NCBI RefSeq assembly: GCF_038007465.1
Contig: NZ_JBBOXF010000001.1
Location: 3,111,001 to 3,175,000, forward strand
Direction: 5' to 3'
Length of the DNA stretch: 64,000 bases
Source: Sporosarcina sp. FSL K6-1508
Lineage (GTDB): Bacteria; Bacillota; Bacilli; Bacillales_A; Planococcaceae
Positions 9,111-17,795 of this stretch are shown in pieces. The position numbers were made by a program, and so were the translations under genes. Position 1 is the stretch's first letter, and the number at the start of each line of letters is the position of its first letter. Under the pieces are notes generated by a model. That model ran no database searches and was not told the origin of the DNA. It was given only the letters and a program-made list of their open reading frames with translations.

Positions 9111-9284
9111 TTACCTATATTATGGAACAGAGACTCCCAAATTCTAGCTAATCGGCACACTTAGACTAGGCTGAATAATAAGACAGTTTCCAATCTGTCC
9201 TATTACTATAAATACTGTATCATGTATATATTGTAGATTATCTACTAAATACGGTAATTATAGAAATGGAAAAGGTGATTAACA

Positions 9285-10277
9285 GTGGCAACAATTAAAG
9301 ATATAGCAGAAAAAGCGGGTGTCTCTTCGGCAACTGTTTCGAGGGTACTCAATTATGATGCGACCTTATCAGTAGCAGATGAAACGAAGAAAAAGATATT
9401 TGAAGTAGCTGAAGAGTTATCATACCGAAAAACTTCATCCAAGAGATATGTTGATCAAAAGGTCGCTGTTGTACATTGGTATACAGAAAAAGAAGAATTA
9501 AATGACCTATATTATTTATCAATTAGACTTGGAATTGAAAAGCGATGTAAAGAAATTGGTATGAAACCAGAAGTATATTTTTTCGATAATATTAAAGATA
9601 TTAAGGCAGCTGAAATTGAGGGTATTATTGCTGTTGGTAAATTTAGTGACCCACAAGTCAAAGAATTAACAACTATTAATCCAATGGTTGTCTTTGTCGA
9701 TTACAGTCCTAATGAAGATAAATATGATGCAGTTGTCATTGATTTTGAAAAAGCAACGAAGAAAATAATCGATTTTTTCCTATCAACAGATCATAGTAAA
9801 ATTGGATTTATTGGCGGGAGAGAGATACTAAAAGGTCAAATAGAACCTATAGAAGATTTACGGGAAAAGACGTTTCAATCGTATATGGGGGAAAATGGGC
9901 TGTTTGATGAACGTTTTGTCTATGTTGGCTCATTTTCAGTTGAAGATGGCTACAACTTAATGAAACAAGCTATAGAAGACTTAGGAGAAGACTTACCAAC
10001 TGCCTTTTTTATGAGTAGTGATGTCATGGCGATTGGTAGTTTAAGAGCACTTCATGAGGCCAATATAGCAATCCCAGACCGGGTCAGTATCATTGGAATA
10101 AATGACATGACAGTTTCAAAATATATGTATCCATCATTAAGTACGATTAGAGTCTATACGGAAGTTATGGGAGAAACAGCTGTAGATACATTACTAGAAA
10201 GATTAGAAGGTAGAAAAATAGCGAAGAAAATACTTGTTTCGACCAAACTTGTTATCCGTGATAGTGTGAAAAAGTAA
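9285..10277 (+). CDS. LacI/GalR-family transcriptional regulator (copy 2)
   Basis: Paralogue of the regulator at 2005, also 330 residues, aligned end to end without gaps. The DNA-binding helix-turn-helix is almost unchanged (SSATVSRVLNYDATLS against SSSTVSRVLNFDASLS), so both probably bind the same operator. Most substitutions are in the effector domain. The start is GTG, with AAAAGGTGAT just upstream, a ribosome site matching that of copy 1. It precedes agaS and the tagatose-branch genes, so it may control that half of the locus. A tandem origin by duplication of a regulator-plus-enzymes unit is likely. Confidence 0.93.
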   Translation: MATIKDIAEKAGVSSATVSRVLNYDATLSVADETKKKIFEVAEELSYRKTSSKRYVDQKVAVVHWYTEKEELNDLYYLSIRLGIEKRCKEIGMKPEVYFFDNIKDIKAAEIEGIIAVGKFSDPQVKELTTINPMVVFVDYSPNEDKYDAVVIDFEKATKKIIDFFLSTDHSKIGFIGGREILKGQIEPIEDLREKTFQSYMGENGLFDERFVYVGSFSVEDGYNLMKQAIEDLGEDLPTAFFMSSDVMAIGSLRALHEANIAIPDRVSIIGINDMTVSKYMYPSLSTIRVYTEVMGETAVDTLLERLEGRKIAKKILVSTKLVIRDSVKK

Positions 10278-10304
10278 GTGGAGTATTTAGATGAAGAGTT
10301 ATAC

Positions 10305-10468
10305 ATGTTGAATAAATCAAGATCTATATAAAGTGGGCGAAGGCGCCTTTCAATAACAGTAACTGGACTCCGGGTAGCCGAAACCCTAAGATTGGCGGGG
10401 AAATATCCTGGCTTAGAACGTGAGGTATCCTCTAGCACCGTAGCGAATTCTTTATTTCAATAGATTTA
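10305..10468 (-). repeat. Dispersed intergenic repeat, near full-length copy (R2)
   Basis: In minus orientation this copy carries, in order, the blocks TTGAAATAAAGAA, CGCTACGGTGCTAGAGGAT, GGCTACCCGGAGTCCAG and AGGCGCCTTCGCCCA. The same order occurs at 21991-22169. The outer ends are inverted (GTTGAATAAA on the left against TTTATTTCAATAG on the right), like a small non-autonomous element. It fills the gap between the LacI gene and agaS. Confidence 0.75.
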
Positions 10469-10537
10469 GTAGTGAAGTAACTTGGAAAGACAGTATGACT
10501 CTATATGGTATTTATTGAAAAATGGAGGTTGTAAAAA

Positions 10538-11713
10538 ATGTTTAATCTAACGTCAGAACAAATCATCGACAGCAATGCGGTACATACGACAAGAGAAATA
10601 CACCAACAACCAGCTGTATGGCAGGAATTAGTTACAGGTTTATTAGAGCAGCAAGAAAAATTCAAAGGATTTCTTAACTCCATTTATAAAAAACATGATA
10701 CTGTACGAATTATTTTAACAGGTGCTGGTACATCTGCATTTGTGGGAGACACGTTAGTTCCAGAATTAGCACGACAAAATCAGCAAAACATCCAATTTGC
10801 ATCAATCCCAACAACAGATATCGTCTCAAATCCGACAGAATACTTATTTAAAGATACACCAACAATCTTGGTATCGTTTGCACGATCAGGAAATAGCCCG
10901 GAAAGTGTAGCGACCGTTACATTAGGACAAGAGATTGTTACTGACTTTTATCAGGTTGTTATTACATGTAATAAGGACGGACAATTAGCGAAAAACATTC
11001 AAGGCGATGACAAAAGTATTACATTATTAATGCCTGAAAAAGCAAATGATCAATCATTAGCAATGACAAGTAGTTTCACGAGTATGATTATTGCCGCTTA
11101 TGTATTGTTTACTGAGGACGTCTTTACAAATGACGTAGCAACAAAAGTCATTGCTAGCGCGGAACAACTAATTGAAAAACTAGGGAATGTTGTTGATGAA
11201 GTAGTAGAGTTTGATTTTGAAAGAATTGCCTATTTAGGTTCTGGTTTACTTGCCCAACTATCACATGAAGCGTCATTAAAAATGCTTGAACTCTCTGGTG
11301 GACAAGTTGTTGCAATTCATGAATCATCACTTGGGTTCCGTCATGGTCCCAAATCAATTTTAAATGACAAATCAGCAGTGGTTTTGTTTATGTCACAAAA
11401 TCCATATACAAGAAAATACGATCTTGATATTTTACGGGAATTAGCGGCAGCAAAAACAGGCATGAAAATTGTAGCACTAACTGAAATAAATGATGAAGAA
11501 GTTGAAAAACTTGCTGACTGGGTTATTTCAGTGAATACGGGAACAGAATCACTTTCAAGCGACTTCCATCTTGCATTATTGTATATCATTTTTGCTCAAA
11601 CTTTAGCATTGAAAAAGTCAATTCAATTGGGGATTACGCCTGATAATCCAAGTCCAGATGGAGCGATTAGTCGTGTCGTAAAAGGTGTAACAATCTATGA
11701 CTATAAAAAATAA
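10538..11713 (+). CDS. agaS: AgaS-type SIS sugar isomerase/deaminase (galactosamine-6-phosphate to tagatose-6-phosphate)
   Basis: Protein of 391 residues with two SIS domains (about 55-200 and 215-370) and no glutamine amidotransferase domain, the layout of AgaS rather than GlmS. Phosphosugar-binding motifs include ILTGAGTSAFVGD, VSFARSGNSPES and HESSLGFRHGPKS with the C-terminal NPSPDGAISRVV. The known AgaS reaction is deamination and isomerisation of GalN-6-P to tagatose-6-P. It begins a run with an aldolase, a tagatose-6-P-type kinase and NagA, exactly the partners needed. A good ribosome site (TGGAGG) precedes the ATG. Confidence 0.9.
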   Translation: MFNLTSEQIIDSNAVHTTREIHQQPAVWQELVTGLLEQQEKFKGFLNSIYKKHDTVRIILTGAGTSAFVGDTLVPELARQNQQNIQFASIPTTDIVSNPTEYLFKDTPTILVSFARSGNSPESVATVTLGQEIVTDFYQVVITCNKDGQLAKNIQGDDKSITLLMPEKANDQSLAMTSSFTSMIIAAYVLFTEDVFTNDVATKVIASAEQLIEKLGNVVDEVVEFDFERIAYLGSGLLAQLSHEASLKMLELSGGQVVAIHESSLGFRHGPKSILNDKSAVVLFMSQNPYTRKYDLDILRELAAAKTGMKIVALTEINDEEVEKLADWVISVNTGTESLSSDFHLALLYIIFAQTLALKKSIQLGITPDNPSPDGAISRVVKGVTIYDYKK

Positions 11714-11766
11714 GCAATCCTGCAATCAAATCGATTCATTTAATGGAACAACAAGGGGGAAAAGTG

Positions 11767-12624
11767 ATGGGATACGTACAAAATACAAAGGAAATGCTCA
11801 TTAAAGCGAGAAAAGAAGGGTATGCTGTTCCTGCCTTTAATATTCATAATCTAGAAACAATCCAAGTGGTCATTGAGGCGGCAGTTGAATTAAGGTCACC
11901 TGTTATCCTTGCAGCGACTCCTGGAACGATGTCATATGGTGGGCGTGCGTACATTCAAGCCATTGCTGAAGTAGCAGCAAAGAGTAATGATATTCCAATT
12001 GCATTGCACTTAGATCATCATGAAACAATTGAATCGATTGTGGAATCGCTTGAGTTAGGTGTGAAAGCTGTCATGGTGGATGGATCACATGGTACCTTTG
12101 AAGAAAACATTATGCTTTCTAAAAAAGTAGTGGACAAAGCACATAAATACGGTGCAACAGTCGAAGCTGAACTAGGAAAACTGGTTGGGCAAGAAGATGA
12201 TATCATTGTTGAAGCGGCAGATGCAGCATATACAGATCCAACTACAGTCCGAGAATTTGTTGAGCGAACAGGTATTGACTCACTAGCTGTTGCGATTGGT
12301 ACAGGTCATGGGCTTTATGAGACTAAACCGAATCTTGACTTTGATCGTCTAGAAAAGATAAAAAACTTAGTAGAAATTCCAATTGTGCTTCATGGTGCTT
12401 CGGGAATATCGCAAGAGGATGTCCGTAAATGTATTTCACTTGGTTGTGCAAAAGTAAATATTTCGACGGAGCTAAAGATTCCTTTCTCTGATGCATTGCG
12501 CACTTATTTAATTGAAAATCCAAATGAAACAGACACAAGAAAGTATATGAAACCAGCCAAAGACGCTATGAGGAACGCAGTTAAAGAGAAAATAATCATG
12601 TGTATGAGTGACGGAAAAGCATGA
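11767..12624 (+). CDS. Class II ketose-bisphosphate aldolase, GatY/KbaY type (tagatose-1,6-bisphosphate aldolase)
   Basis: Zinc-dependent aldolase of 285 residues. Metal and substrate motifs are present: IALHLDHHET (catalytic Asp and zinc His), VEAELGKLVGQED, GTGHGLY and VLHGASGIS, followed by the glycine loop. Class II FBP aldolase and GatY/KbaY cannot be separated by eye. Neighbouring agaS and a LacC-like kinase favour cleavage of tagatose-1,6-bisphosphate to DHAP and glyceraldehyde-3-phosphate. The ATG at 11767 follows AAGGGGGA at 11753-11760. The in-frame ATG at 11743 would bury that site. Confidence 0.9.
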   Translation: MGYVQNTKEMLIKARKEGYAVPAFNIHNLETIQVVIEAAVELRSPVILAATPGTMSYGGRAYIQAIAEVAAKSNDIPIALHLDHHETIESIVESLELGVKAVMVDGSHGTFEENIMLSKKVVDKAHKYGATVEAELGKLVGQEDDIIVEAADAAYTDPTTVREFVERTGIDSLAVAIGTGHGLYETKPNLDFDRLEKIKNLVEIPIVLHGASGISQEDVRKCISLGCAKVNISTELKIPFSDALRTYLIENPNETDTRKYMKPAKDAMRNAVKEKIIMCMSDGKA

Positions 12625-12629
12625 AATTG

Positions 12630-12655
12630 TGGAGTGAGAGATTATTCTCACTCCA
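12630..12655 (+). terminator. Hairpin between aldolase and kinase genes
   Basis: Perfect 10-bp stem TGGAGTGAGA / TCTCACTCCA with a 6-base loop, starting 5 bases after the aldolase stop. Only TTTG follows, so it is more likely a weak terminator or an mRNA-stabilising hairpin than a full stop. Confidence 0.5.
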
Positions 12656-12711
12656 TTTGAGTATAGAGGGCTAAATTTGGTGATTTACGATTGAGGATGG
12701 AGTGGTTTACG

Positions 12712-13647
12712 ATGATATTAACGATTACATTAAATCCAGCTGTGGATATTAGTTATAAGCTTGATAACTTGTCACTTAACACGGTAAATCGGATTGAAGA
12801 TGTTTCTAAAACTGTGGGTGGAAAAGGACTAAATGTTGCTCGGGTGTTACATCAGCTTGGTGAAAATGTGGCTGCGTCAGGATTTCTAGGCGGTAGTTTA
12901 GGAGAGTTCATTCGTTCGCGGCTTGCGACAATAGGAATTCAAGACTTTTTTGTTTCGATAAGTGGTGAAACGCGCAATTGCATAGCGGTGATCCATGAAG
13001 GGAAACAGACTGAGATACTAGAAAGTGGTCCTGTAATCACAGCAAGTGAAGCAGCACTATTTTTAGAAAAGTTTACTGAGTATGCATCTCAGGTTAACAT
13101 TGTAACGCTATCTGGAAGTTTGCCAAAAGGCTTGCCGACGGATTTTTATGTAGATTTAGTGAGAATTTCCAACGAATATGACGCTAAGGTTTTGTTAGAT
13201 TCGAATGGGGCTTTATTAACAGCACTCGTAGCAAGTGAACATAAGCCTTATTTAATCAAACCGAATGAAGAAGAACTTGCAGATTTACTTGGTCAAAAGT
13301 CTGTTGATGAGGTACAAATAATTGAAGCGCTAGAATCAGCGCTCTTTGCAGAAATTCCCTGGGTCGTTGTCACGCTTGGAGCAGATGGTGCAATTGTGAA
13401 ACATAAAAAAACTCTTTACAGGGCAAAAGCTCCTGAAATTGAGGCGATTAATCCAGTCGGTTCGGGGGATTCCGTTATAGCGGGATTTGCTGCAGGAATA
13501 GCTCGTGGATTAGCAGATGAAGCATTGATCAAATTTGGACTATCAATGGGCGTTCTCAATGCCTTGGAAGAGCAAACAGGCCATATTAATGCAGAAAATG
13601 TAGAGTGGGCTGTTGATCAGATGTCGGTTAATAGAATCAAAAGGTGA
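12712..13647 (+). CDS. Tagatose-6-phosphate kinase / 1-phosphofructokinase family (LacC/FruK)
   Basis: PfkB-fold sugar-phosphate kinase of 311 residues. It begins ILTITLNPAVDISYKLDNL, typical of the LacC/FruK/PfkB-1 branch, with signature 1 GGKGLNVARVLHQLGENV and signature 2 AINPVGSGDSVIAGFAAG, whose Asp is the catalytic base. ATG at 12712 follows GGAGTGG, and the in-frame TTG at 12691 has no site. Between the aldolase and NagA its likely job is ATP-dependent phosphorylation of tagatose-6-P to tagatose-1,6-bisphosphate. 1-phosphofructokinase activity cannot be excluded. Confidence 0.88.
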   Translation: MILTITLNPAVDISYKLDNLSLNTVNRIEDVSKTVGGKGLNVARVLHQLGENVAASGFLGGSLGEFIRSRLATIGIQDFFVSISGETRNCIAVIHEGKQTEILESGPVITASEAALFLEKFTEYASQVNIVTLSGSLPKGLPTDFYVDLVRISNEYDAKVLLDSNGALLTALVASEHKPYLIKPNEEELADLLGQKSVDEVQIIEALESALFAEIPWVVVTLGADGAIVKHKKTLYRAKAPEIEAINPVGSGDSVIAGFAAGIARGLADEALIKFGLSMGVLNALEEQTGHINAENVEWAVDQMSVNRIKR

Positions 13648-13713
13648 TGAGTACGATTGTGCGTATTGGTGTTGATTGTTATAGTGGATTAAATGTATGG
13701 AAGGAAGTTATTC

Positions 13714-14907
13714 ATGGGAAGTTTGTATTTAATTAACGCTACAATTGTTTTGGAAGACAGTATTTTGTACGAAGGGTTTATACATATTAAAGAAGAAAAA
13801 ATCGAGTCTATAGGTGGAATGGGAAATTGCCCCTCATCGGCTACGGCAGACCGGGTAGTCGATTGTAGAGGGAAACAATATGTGATTCCAGGTATGATTG
13901 ATATTCACGTTCATGGTGCGGCTGGATTTGACTTTATGGACGGAAAACAGGAAGCTTTTGAAGAAATTGCGCTTGCTCTAGCGAAGGAGGGAACCACCTC
14001 CTTCCTGGCGACAACGATAACTAACCCAGTCTCTTATCTAAGTCATACGCTAAAAAGTCTTGAGAGATATAGAGCTGACAGTAATGGCCCAGGGGCCGCG
14101 GAAATGATTGGTATTCACTTAGAAGGCCCTTTTATTAATAAAGAACAAAAAGGGGCCCAGCCAGAGAGTGCCATTATTTTGCCGAATGCGAATCTGTTTA
14201 AAGAATGGCAGGAGTTGTCTGGAGATGCTATTAAAATCATCACATATGCCCCGGAGTTGGACAACAATTTTGAACTTTTAACTGAACTTAAAAGGGCCAA
14301 TGTGATTCCGTCGATGGGGCATACAAATGCATCCTATGATGAATCGATTCATGCCATAACTCATGGTGTTACCCATGCAACACATTTGTTTAATGGTATG
14401 AAGGGAATGCACCATCGTGATCCCGGAGTTGTCGGAGCGGTGCTTTTACAGGACGATGTCCATGTTGAAATCATTCCTGATGGCATTCATTTTCATCCTG
14501 ATTTATTGAAACTCATTATCAAGATGAAAAGGCTTGGAAATATACTAGCAATAACTGATGGGATGCGTGCGAAAGGGATGCCTGATGGGGAATATGATTT
14601 GGGGGGGCAGCAAGTGACCGTGCGCGACGGGAAATGTTTATTAACATCTACTGGTTCTTTGGCTGGAAGTATAGTCACGATGAATAGTGCTAGATTAAAT
14701 CTTGCAAAGTGGCTTGAACTATCCATACATGAGCAAATACAAATCACTTCATCGAACCAAGCTGACCGTTTAGGACTATCAAGTCGAAAAGGATCGATAA
14801 AGACTGGTAAAGATGCTGACATTGTTGTTTTAGGTCAAGATGGGGCAGTTGAATTGACGATTTGTAGAGGTGCTATTGCTTTTGAACGTAATGGTGCATT
14901 CAGCTGA
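13714..14907 (+). CDS. nagA: N-acetylglucosamine/galactosamine-6-phosphate deacetylase (NagA/AgaA)
   Basis: Amidohydrolase of 397 residues that removes acetate from GlcNAc-6-P or GalNAc-6-P. Metal and catalytic motifs appear in order: PGMIDIHVHGAAGFDFMDG (HxH), IHLEGPFINKEQKGAQ, SMGHTNASYDE, HATHLFNGMKGMHHRDPG and AITDGMRAKGMPDGEY with the catalytic Asp. ATG at 13714 is preceded by AAGGAAG at 13701-13707, and the upstream in-frame ATG at 13693 would overlap that site. No nagB-type deaminase is seen in the window, while agaS is. That favours GalNAc-6-P as the main substrate here, though the enzyme may accept both. Confidence 0.93.
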   Translation: MGSLYLINATIVLEDSILYEGFIHIKEEKIESIGGMGNCPSSATADRVVDCRGKQYVIPGMIDIHVHGAAGFDFMDGKQEAFEEIALALAKEGTTSFLATTITNPVSYLSHTLKSLERYRADSNGPGAAEMIGIHLEGPFINKEQKGAQPESAIILPNANLFKEWQELSGDAIKIITYAPELDNNFELLTELKRANVIPSMGHTNASYDESIHAITHGVTHATHLFNGMKGMHHRDPGVVGAVLLQDDVHVEIIPDGIHFHPDLLKLIIKMKRLGNILAITDGMRAKGMPDGEYDLGGQQVTVRDGKCLLTSTGSLAGSIVTMNSARLNLAKWLELSIHEQIQITSSNQADRLGLSSRKGSIKTGKDADIVVLGQDGAVELTICRGAIAFERNGAFS

Positions 14908-14928
14908 CATTTTCGGGAGGTTATTCAT

Positions 14929-16662
14929 GTGACATGGCAAGTTGAAGCGGAAAAATGGCGTAAATTTGAGAAACTAGAAGCTACACTAAAACAGCAACTT
15001 ACGATTGAAGAAAATAATGAAGAGTTGCTGGAAGATTGTTTTTATAAAAACCTATCATTCGGTACGGCTGGCTTGCGCGGGGAACTTGGATTTGGTACGA
15101 ATCGGATGAATCTCTACACTGTAAGAAAGGCAGCACTTGGGCTTGTTTTATATATAAAAAGCTGTGGGACGGCTGCTGAAAATCGAGGCGTCGTAATTGC
15201 TTATGATTCGAGGCATCAATCAACAGAATTTGCTCTTGAAGTGGCGAAAGTCCTTGGATTTAATGGCATTCGTAGCTATTTATTTGATGAGCTACAATCA
15301 ACTCCCTTATTATCATTTGCAGTTCGCGAGTTGAACACGTTTTCGGGCGTTGTCATTACTGCAAGCCATAATCCGGCAGAATATAACGGACTAAAGGTTT
15401 ACGGAGAAGATGGTGGACAAGTAACATTAGAAGCCGCAAATGCGATTACTGCTCATACGGAGAGTATTGATGACCTATTTTCGGTAGGGGTCGCGGAAGT
15501 GGCTTATCTCTTAGAAGAGGGACTACTTACATATTTGGATCATGAAATGAGCGACCGTTATCTATTGCATTTGGATGGACTTCTTTTGGGAGGGCAGCTT
15601 GATAAAAGTTTATCGATTGTTTATTCCCCACTTCACGGTGCGGGTGGAAAGTTAGTTTGTAAAGGACTAGAGATAGCGGGCTTCTCGAATGTAACTATCG
15701 TTAGTGAACAGGCAATTCCAGATCCGAACTTTACGTCCGTCAACTATCCCAATCCTGAAGAACCACAAGCTTTTGAAATGGCACTTATATATGGTCATAA
15801 AGTGAAAGCGGATTTACTCATAGCTACGGATCCAGATGCAGACCGAATGGGTGTGGCAGTACGAGATTTAGAAGGCGAATATGTCTTTTTAACAGGCAAC
15901 CAGATCGGTGCAATATTATTAAATACATTGTTGGAAGATAAGTTGGACCGCGATACAATGCCTGAAAATGGTGTAGTTTTAAAAACAATTGTCACATCAG
16001 AACTTGGTAGGGCGATTGCACAGAAATATGACGTTAAAACAATGGATGTATTGACAGGGTTTAAATTTATCAGTGAAAAAGTCTTAGAATTTGAAGAAAC
16101 TGCAGAGTATACTTTCTTATTTGGTTATGAGGAGAGCTTTGGCTACTTGATCGGCGATTTCGTACGGGATAAAGATGCTGTCCAAGCTTCGGTTTTAATT
16201 GCTGAAGTGGCCGCTCGTTATAAAGCAAACGGCCAAACATTATTGGATGGACTACAAGCATTGTATGAAGAGCACGGCTTTTATCAAGAAAGCTTGGAAT
16301 CGATAACGCTAAGAGGGAAGAATGGAATGGCGAAAATTGATGATACCGTGAATTATTTCCGTTCGGCATCATTTGTAAGGGAGTTTACCCAACCCCTTTC
16401 AACTATTGAAGATTATGCGGCTGGTCATGCTGTTAGTGTTGAAACAGGAGATCAACGTCCACTCGATTTACCGATTGCGAATGTGCTTAAATTTATATTG
16501 ACAGATGGTACATGGTTTGCGATTCGCCCATCTGGAACAGAACCGAAAATCAAGTTCTACTTTGGAGTCAAGGGTGGGACAAAAAATGAAAGTGACGCGC
16601 TTTTATTGGGCTTAAAAGGGGCTGTTATGATGGTTGTGCAAACATTAACGTCTAACTCATAA
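14929..16662 (+). CDS. Alpha-D-phosphohexomutase (phosphoglucomutase, PgcA type)
   Basis: Phosphosugar mutase of 577 residues interconverting hexose-1- and 6-phosphates. It has the active-site phosphoserine loop TASHNPAEYNG, the Mg-binding loop DPDADRMGV, the sugar-binding GYEESFGY and the phosphate-binding RPSGTEPKIKFYFG. The length matches the PgcA/YhxB-type enzymes of Bacillales rather than the approximately 450-residue GlmM. It starts with GTG at 14929 after GGGAGG, 21 bases from the nagA stop, so it is part of the same operon. It could recycle galactose- or glucose-1-phosphate produced from imported sugars. The specific substrate is not visible. Confidence 0.9.
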   Translation: MTWQVEAEKWRKFEKLEATLKQQLTIEENNEELLEDCFYKNLSFGTAGLRGELGFGTNRMNLYTVRKAALGLVLYIKSCGTAAENRGVVIAYDSRHQSTEFALEVAKVLGFNGIRSYLFDELQSTPLLSFAVRELNTFSGVVITASHNPAEYNGLKVYGEDGGQVTLEAANAITAHTESIDDLFSVGVAEVAYLLEEGLLTYLDHEMSDRYLLHLDGLLLGGQLDKSLSIVYSPLHGAGGKLVCKGLEIAGFSNVTIVSEQAIPDPNFTSVNYPNPEEPQAFEMALIYGHKVKADLLIATDPDADRMGVAVRDLEGEYVFLTGNQIGAILLNTLLEDKLDRDTMPENGVVLKTIVTSELGRAIAQKYDVKTMDVLTGFKFISEKVLEFEETAEYTFLFGYEESFGYLIGDFVRDKDAVQASVLIAEVAARYKANGQTLLDGLQALYEEHGFYQESLESITLRGKNGMAKIDDTVNYFRSASFVREFTQPLSTIEDYAAGHAVSVETGDQRPLDLPIANVLKFILTDGTWFAIRPSGTEPKIKFYFGVKGGTKNESDALLLGLKGAVMMVVQTLTSNS

Positions 16663-16735
16663 ATAGAAACTGGGAGTGTTGGAAGGGTATTATCGCTAAT
16701 ATTCAACGAATAGTGAAAAAGAAAGGGGGGGTTCG

Positions 16736-17626
16736 ATGATTAATCAATTACGTAAAATCTATTCTTCTCTCCTTGTATACTCAGAAGGACAAGTTGAACT
16801 AGATTCTACATATAAATGGTTTGAGACGGATGAAAATGAAATTATCGGTATTCCTGAAGGGGAATTAACCCCCAAAGATGTAACACTATTAAGCACTTTT
16901 TTAGTACCTTATAATATTAAATTTCCGATTCCTACAGATGAGGAAAAGAAATGGCGAAAAGTAATTCACTCGAGTGCATCAAATGCTGACTTGGATTTTA
17001 AATTGAAAAACCCCTATCGTTTTGTCTGTTTTTCTATAAAAAAGAATCAAATTGACCCTATCTTATTTAAAGACGCGATACATGAGCTTTTTGATAAACA
17101 AGTGCCTATTCTATGGGGAAGTGGACATGAAGGAATCATTATAGAAGAACAGACAACGGATGAAGATAACATCTCTTTCGAACAGATTATCGATATACTC
17201 ATGAGTGATTTATATGTGAAAATTAACTTCTTTGTCGGTCCTTACAAGAAGGATTTGGAGGGAATTGCTCAACATTACCACACATTAAAGAGTGATGCCA
17301 AGAAAGTGTTTAGACATTCAAATAAGACAGTAGTCACATACATAGATGCTGTTCCACTTTTACTTATCAATCAGACAGAATCGGATTTCCGTACCGAAAT
17401 CAGTCAGACTATTTTACAAGAATACATAGATGATGAAGAAACACTGAAAATGATTGAAACGTTTGTCCAATGTAATTTAAATATATCTGAGACGTCAAAA
17501 GTACTACATATGCACCGAAACAGTCTGCAATATCGATTGGACCGTTTTTATGAAAAAACGGGAATAGACGTCCGACAATTTCACCATGCAATGACAGTCT
17601 ATCTTTCACTTTTGGCACGAAAGTAA
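16736..17626 (+). CDS. PucR/CdaR-type helix-turn-helix regulator
   Basis: Protein of 296 residues. The last 60 or so carry the PucR C-terminal helix-turn-helix (QCNLNISETSKVLHMHRNSL followed by QYRLDRFYEKTGID), a DNA-binding module usually found at the end of PucR, CdaR and SdaR regulators. The N-terminal part is divergent and contains no domain I can name. A strong ribosome site (AAAGGGGGGG) precedes the ATG. It lies directly upstream of the sugar-importer ATPase, so control of transporter energising or of the sugar locus is plausible. Confidence 0.8.
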   Translation: MINQLRKIYSSLLVYSEGQVELDSTYKWFETDENEIIGIPEGELTPKDVTLLSTFLVPYNIKFPIPTDEEKKWRKVIHSSASNADLDFKLKNPYRFVCFSIKKNQIDPILFKDAIHELFDKQVPILWGSGHEGIIIEEQTTDEDNISFEQIIDILMSDLYVKINFFVGPYKKDLEGIAQHYHTLKSDAKKVFRHSNKTVVTYIDAVPLLLINQTESDFRTEISQTILQEYIDDEETLKMIETFVQCNLNISETSKVLHMHRNSLQYRLDRFYEKTGIDVRQFHHAMTVYLSLLARK

Positions 17627-17795
17627 CTCTGGTAGCTTGAAAACTATCTGCTTTAATTATTGTTAAAACTGGTACTAGCAAACATGCACCAAGCCTGCTT
17701 CTATTTTTGTGCATATTCACCATTACTCAAATAGTCCGAATAATGTATGCTGTTAATAGATAGTGAAAACCCATACATACATTGGAGGGAATAAA

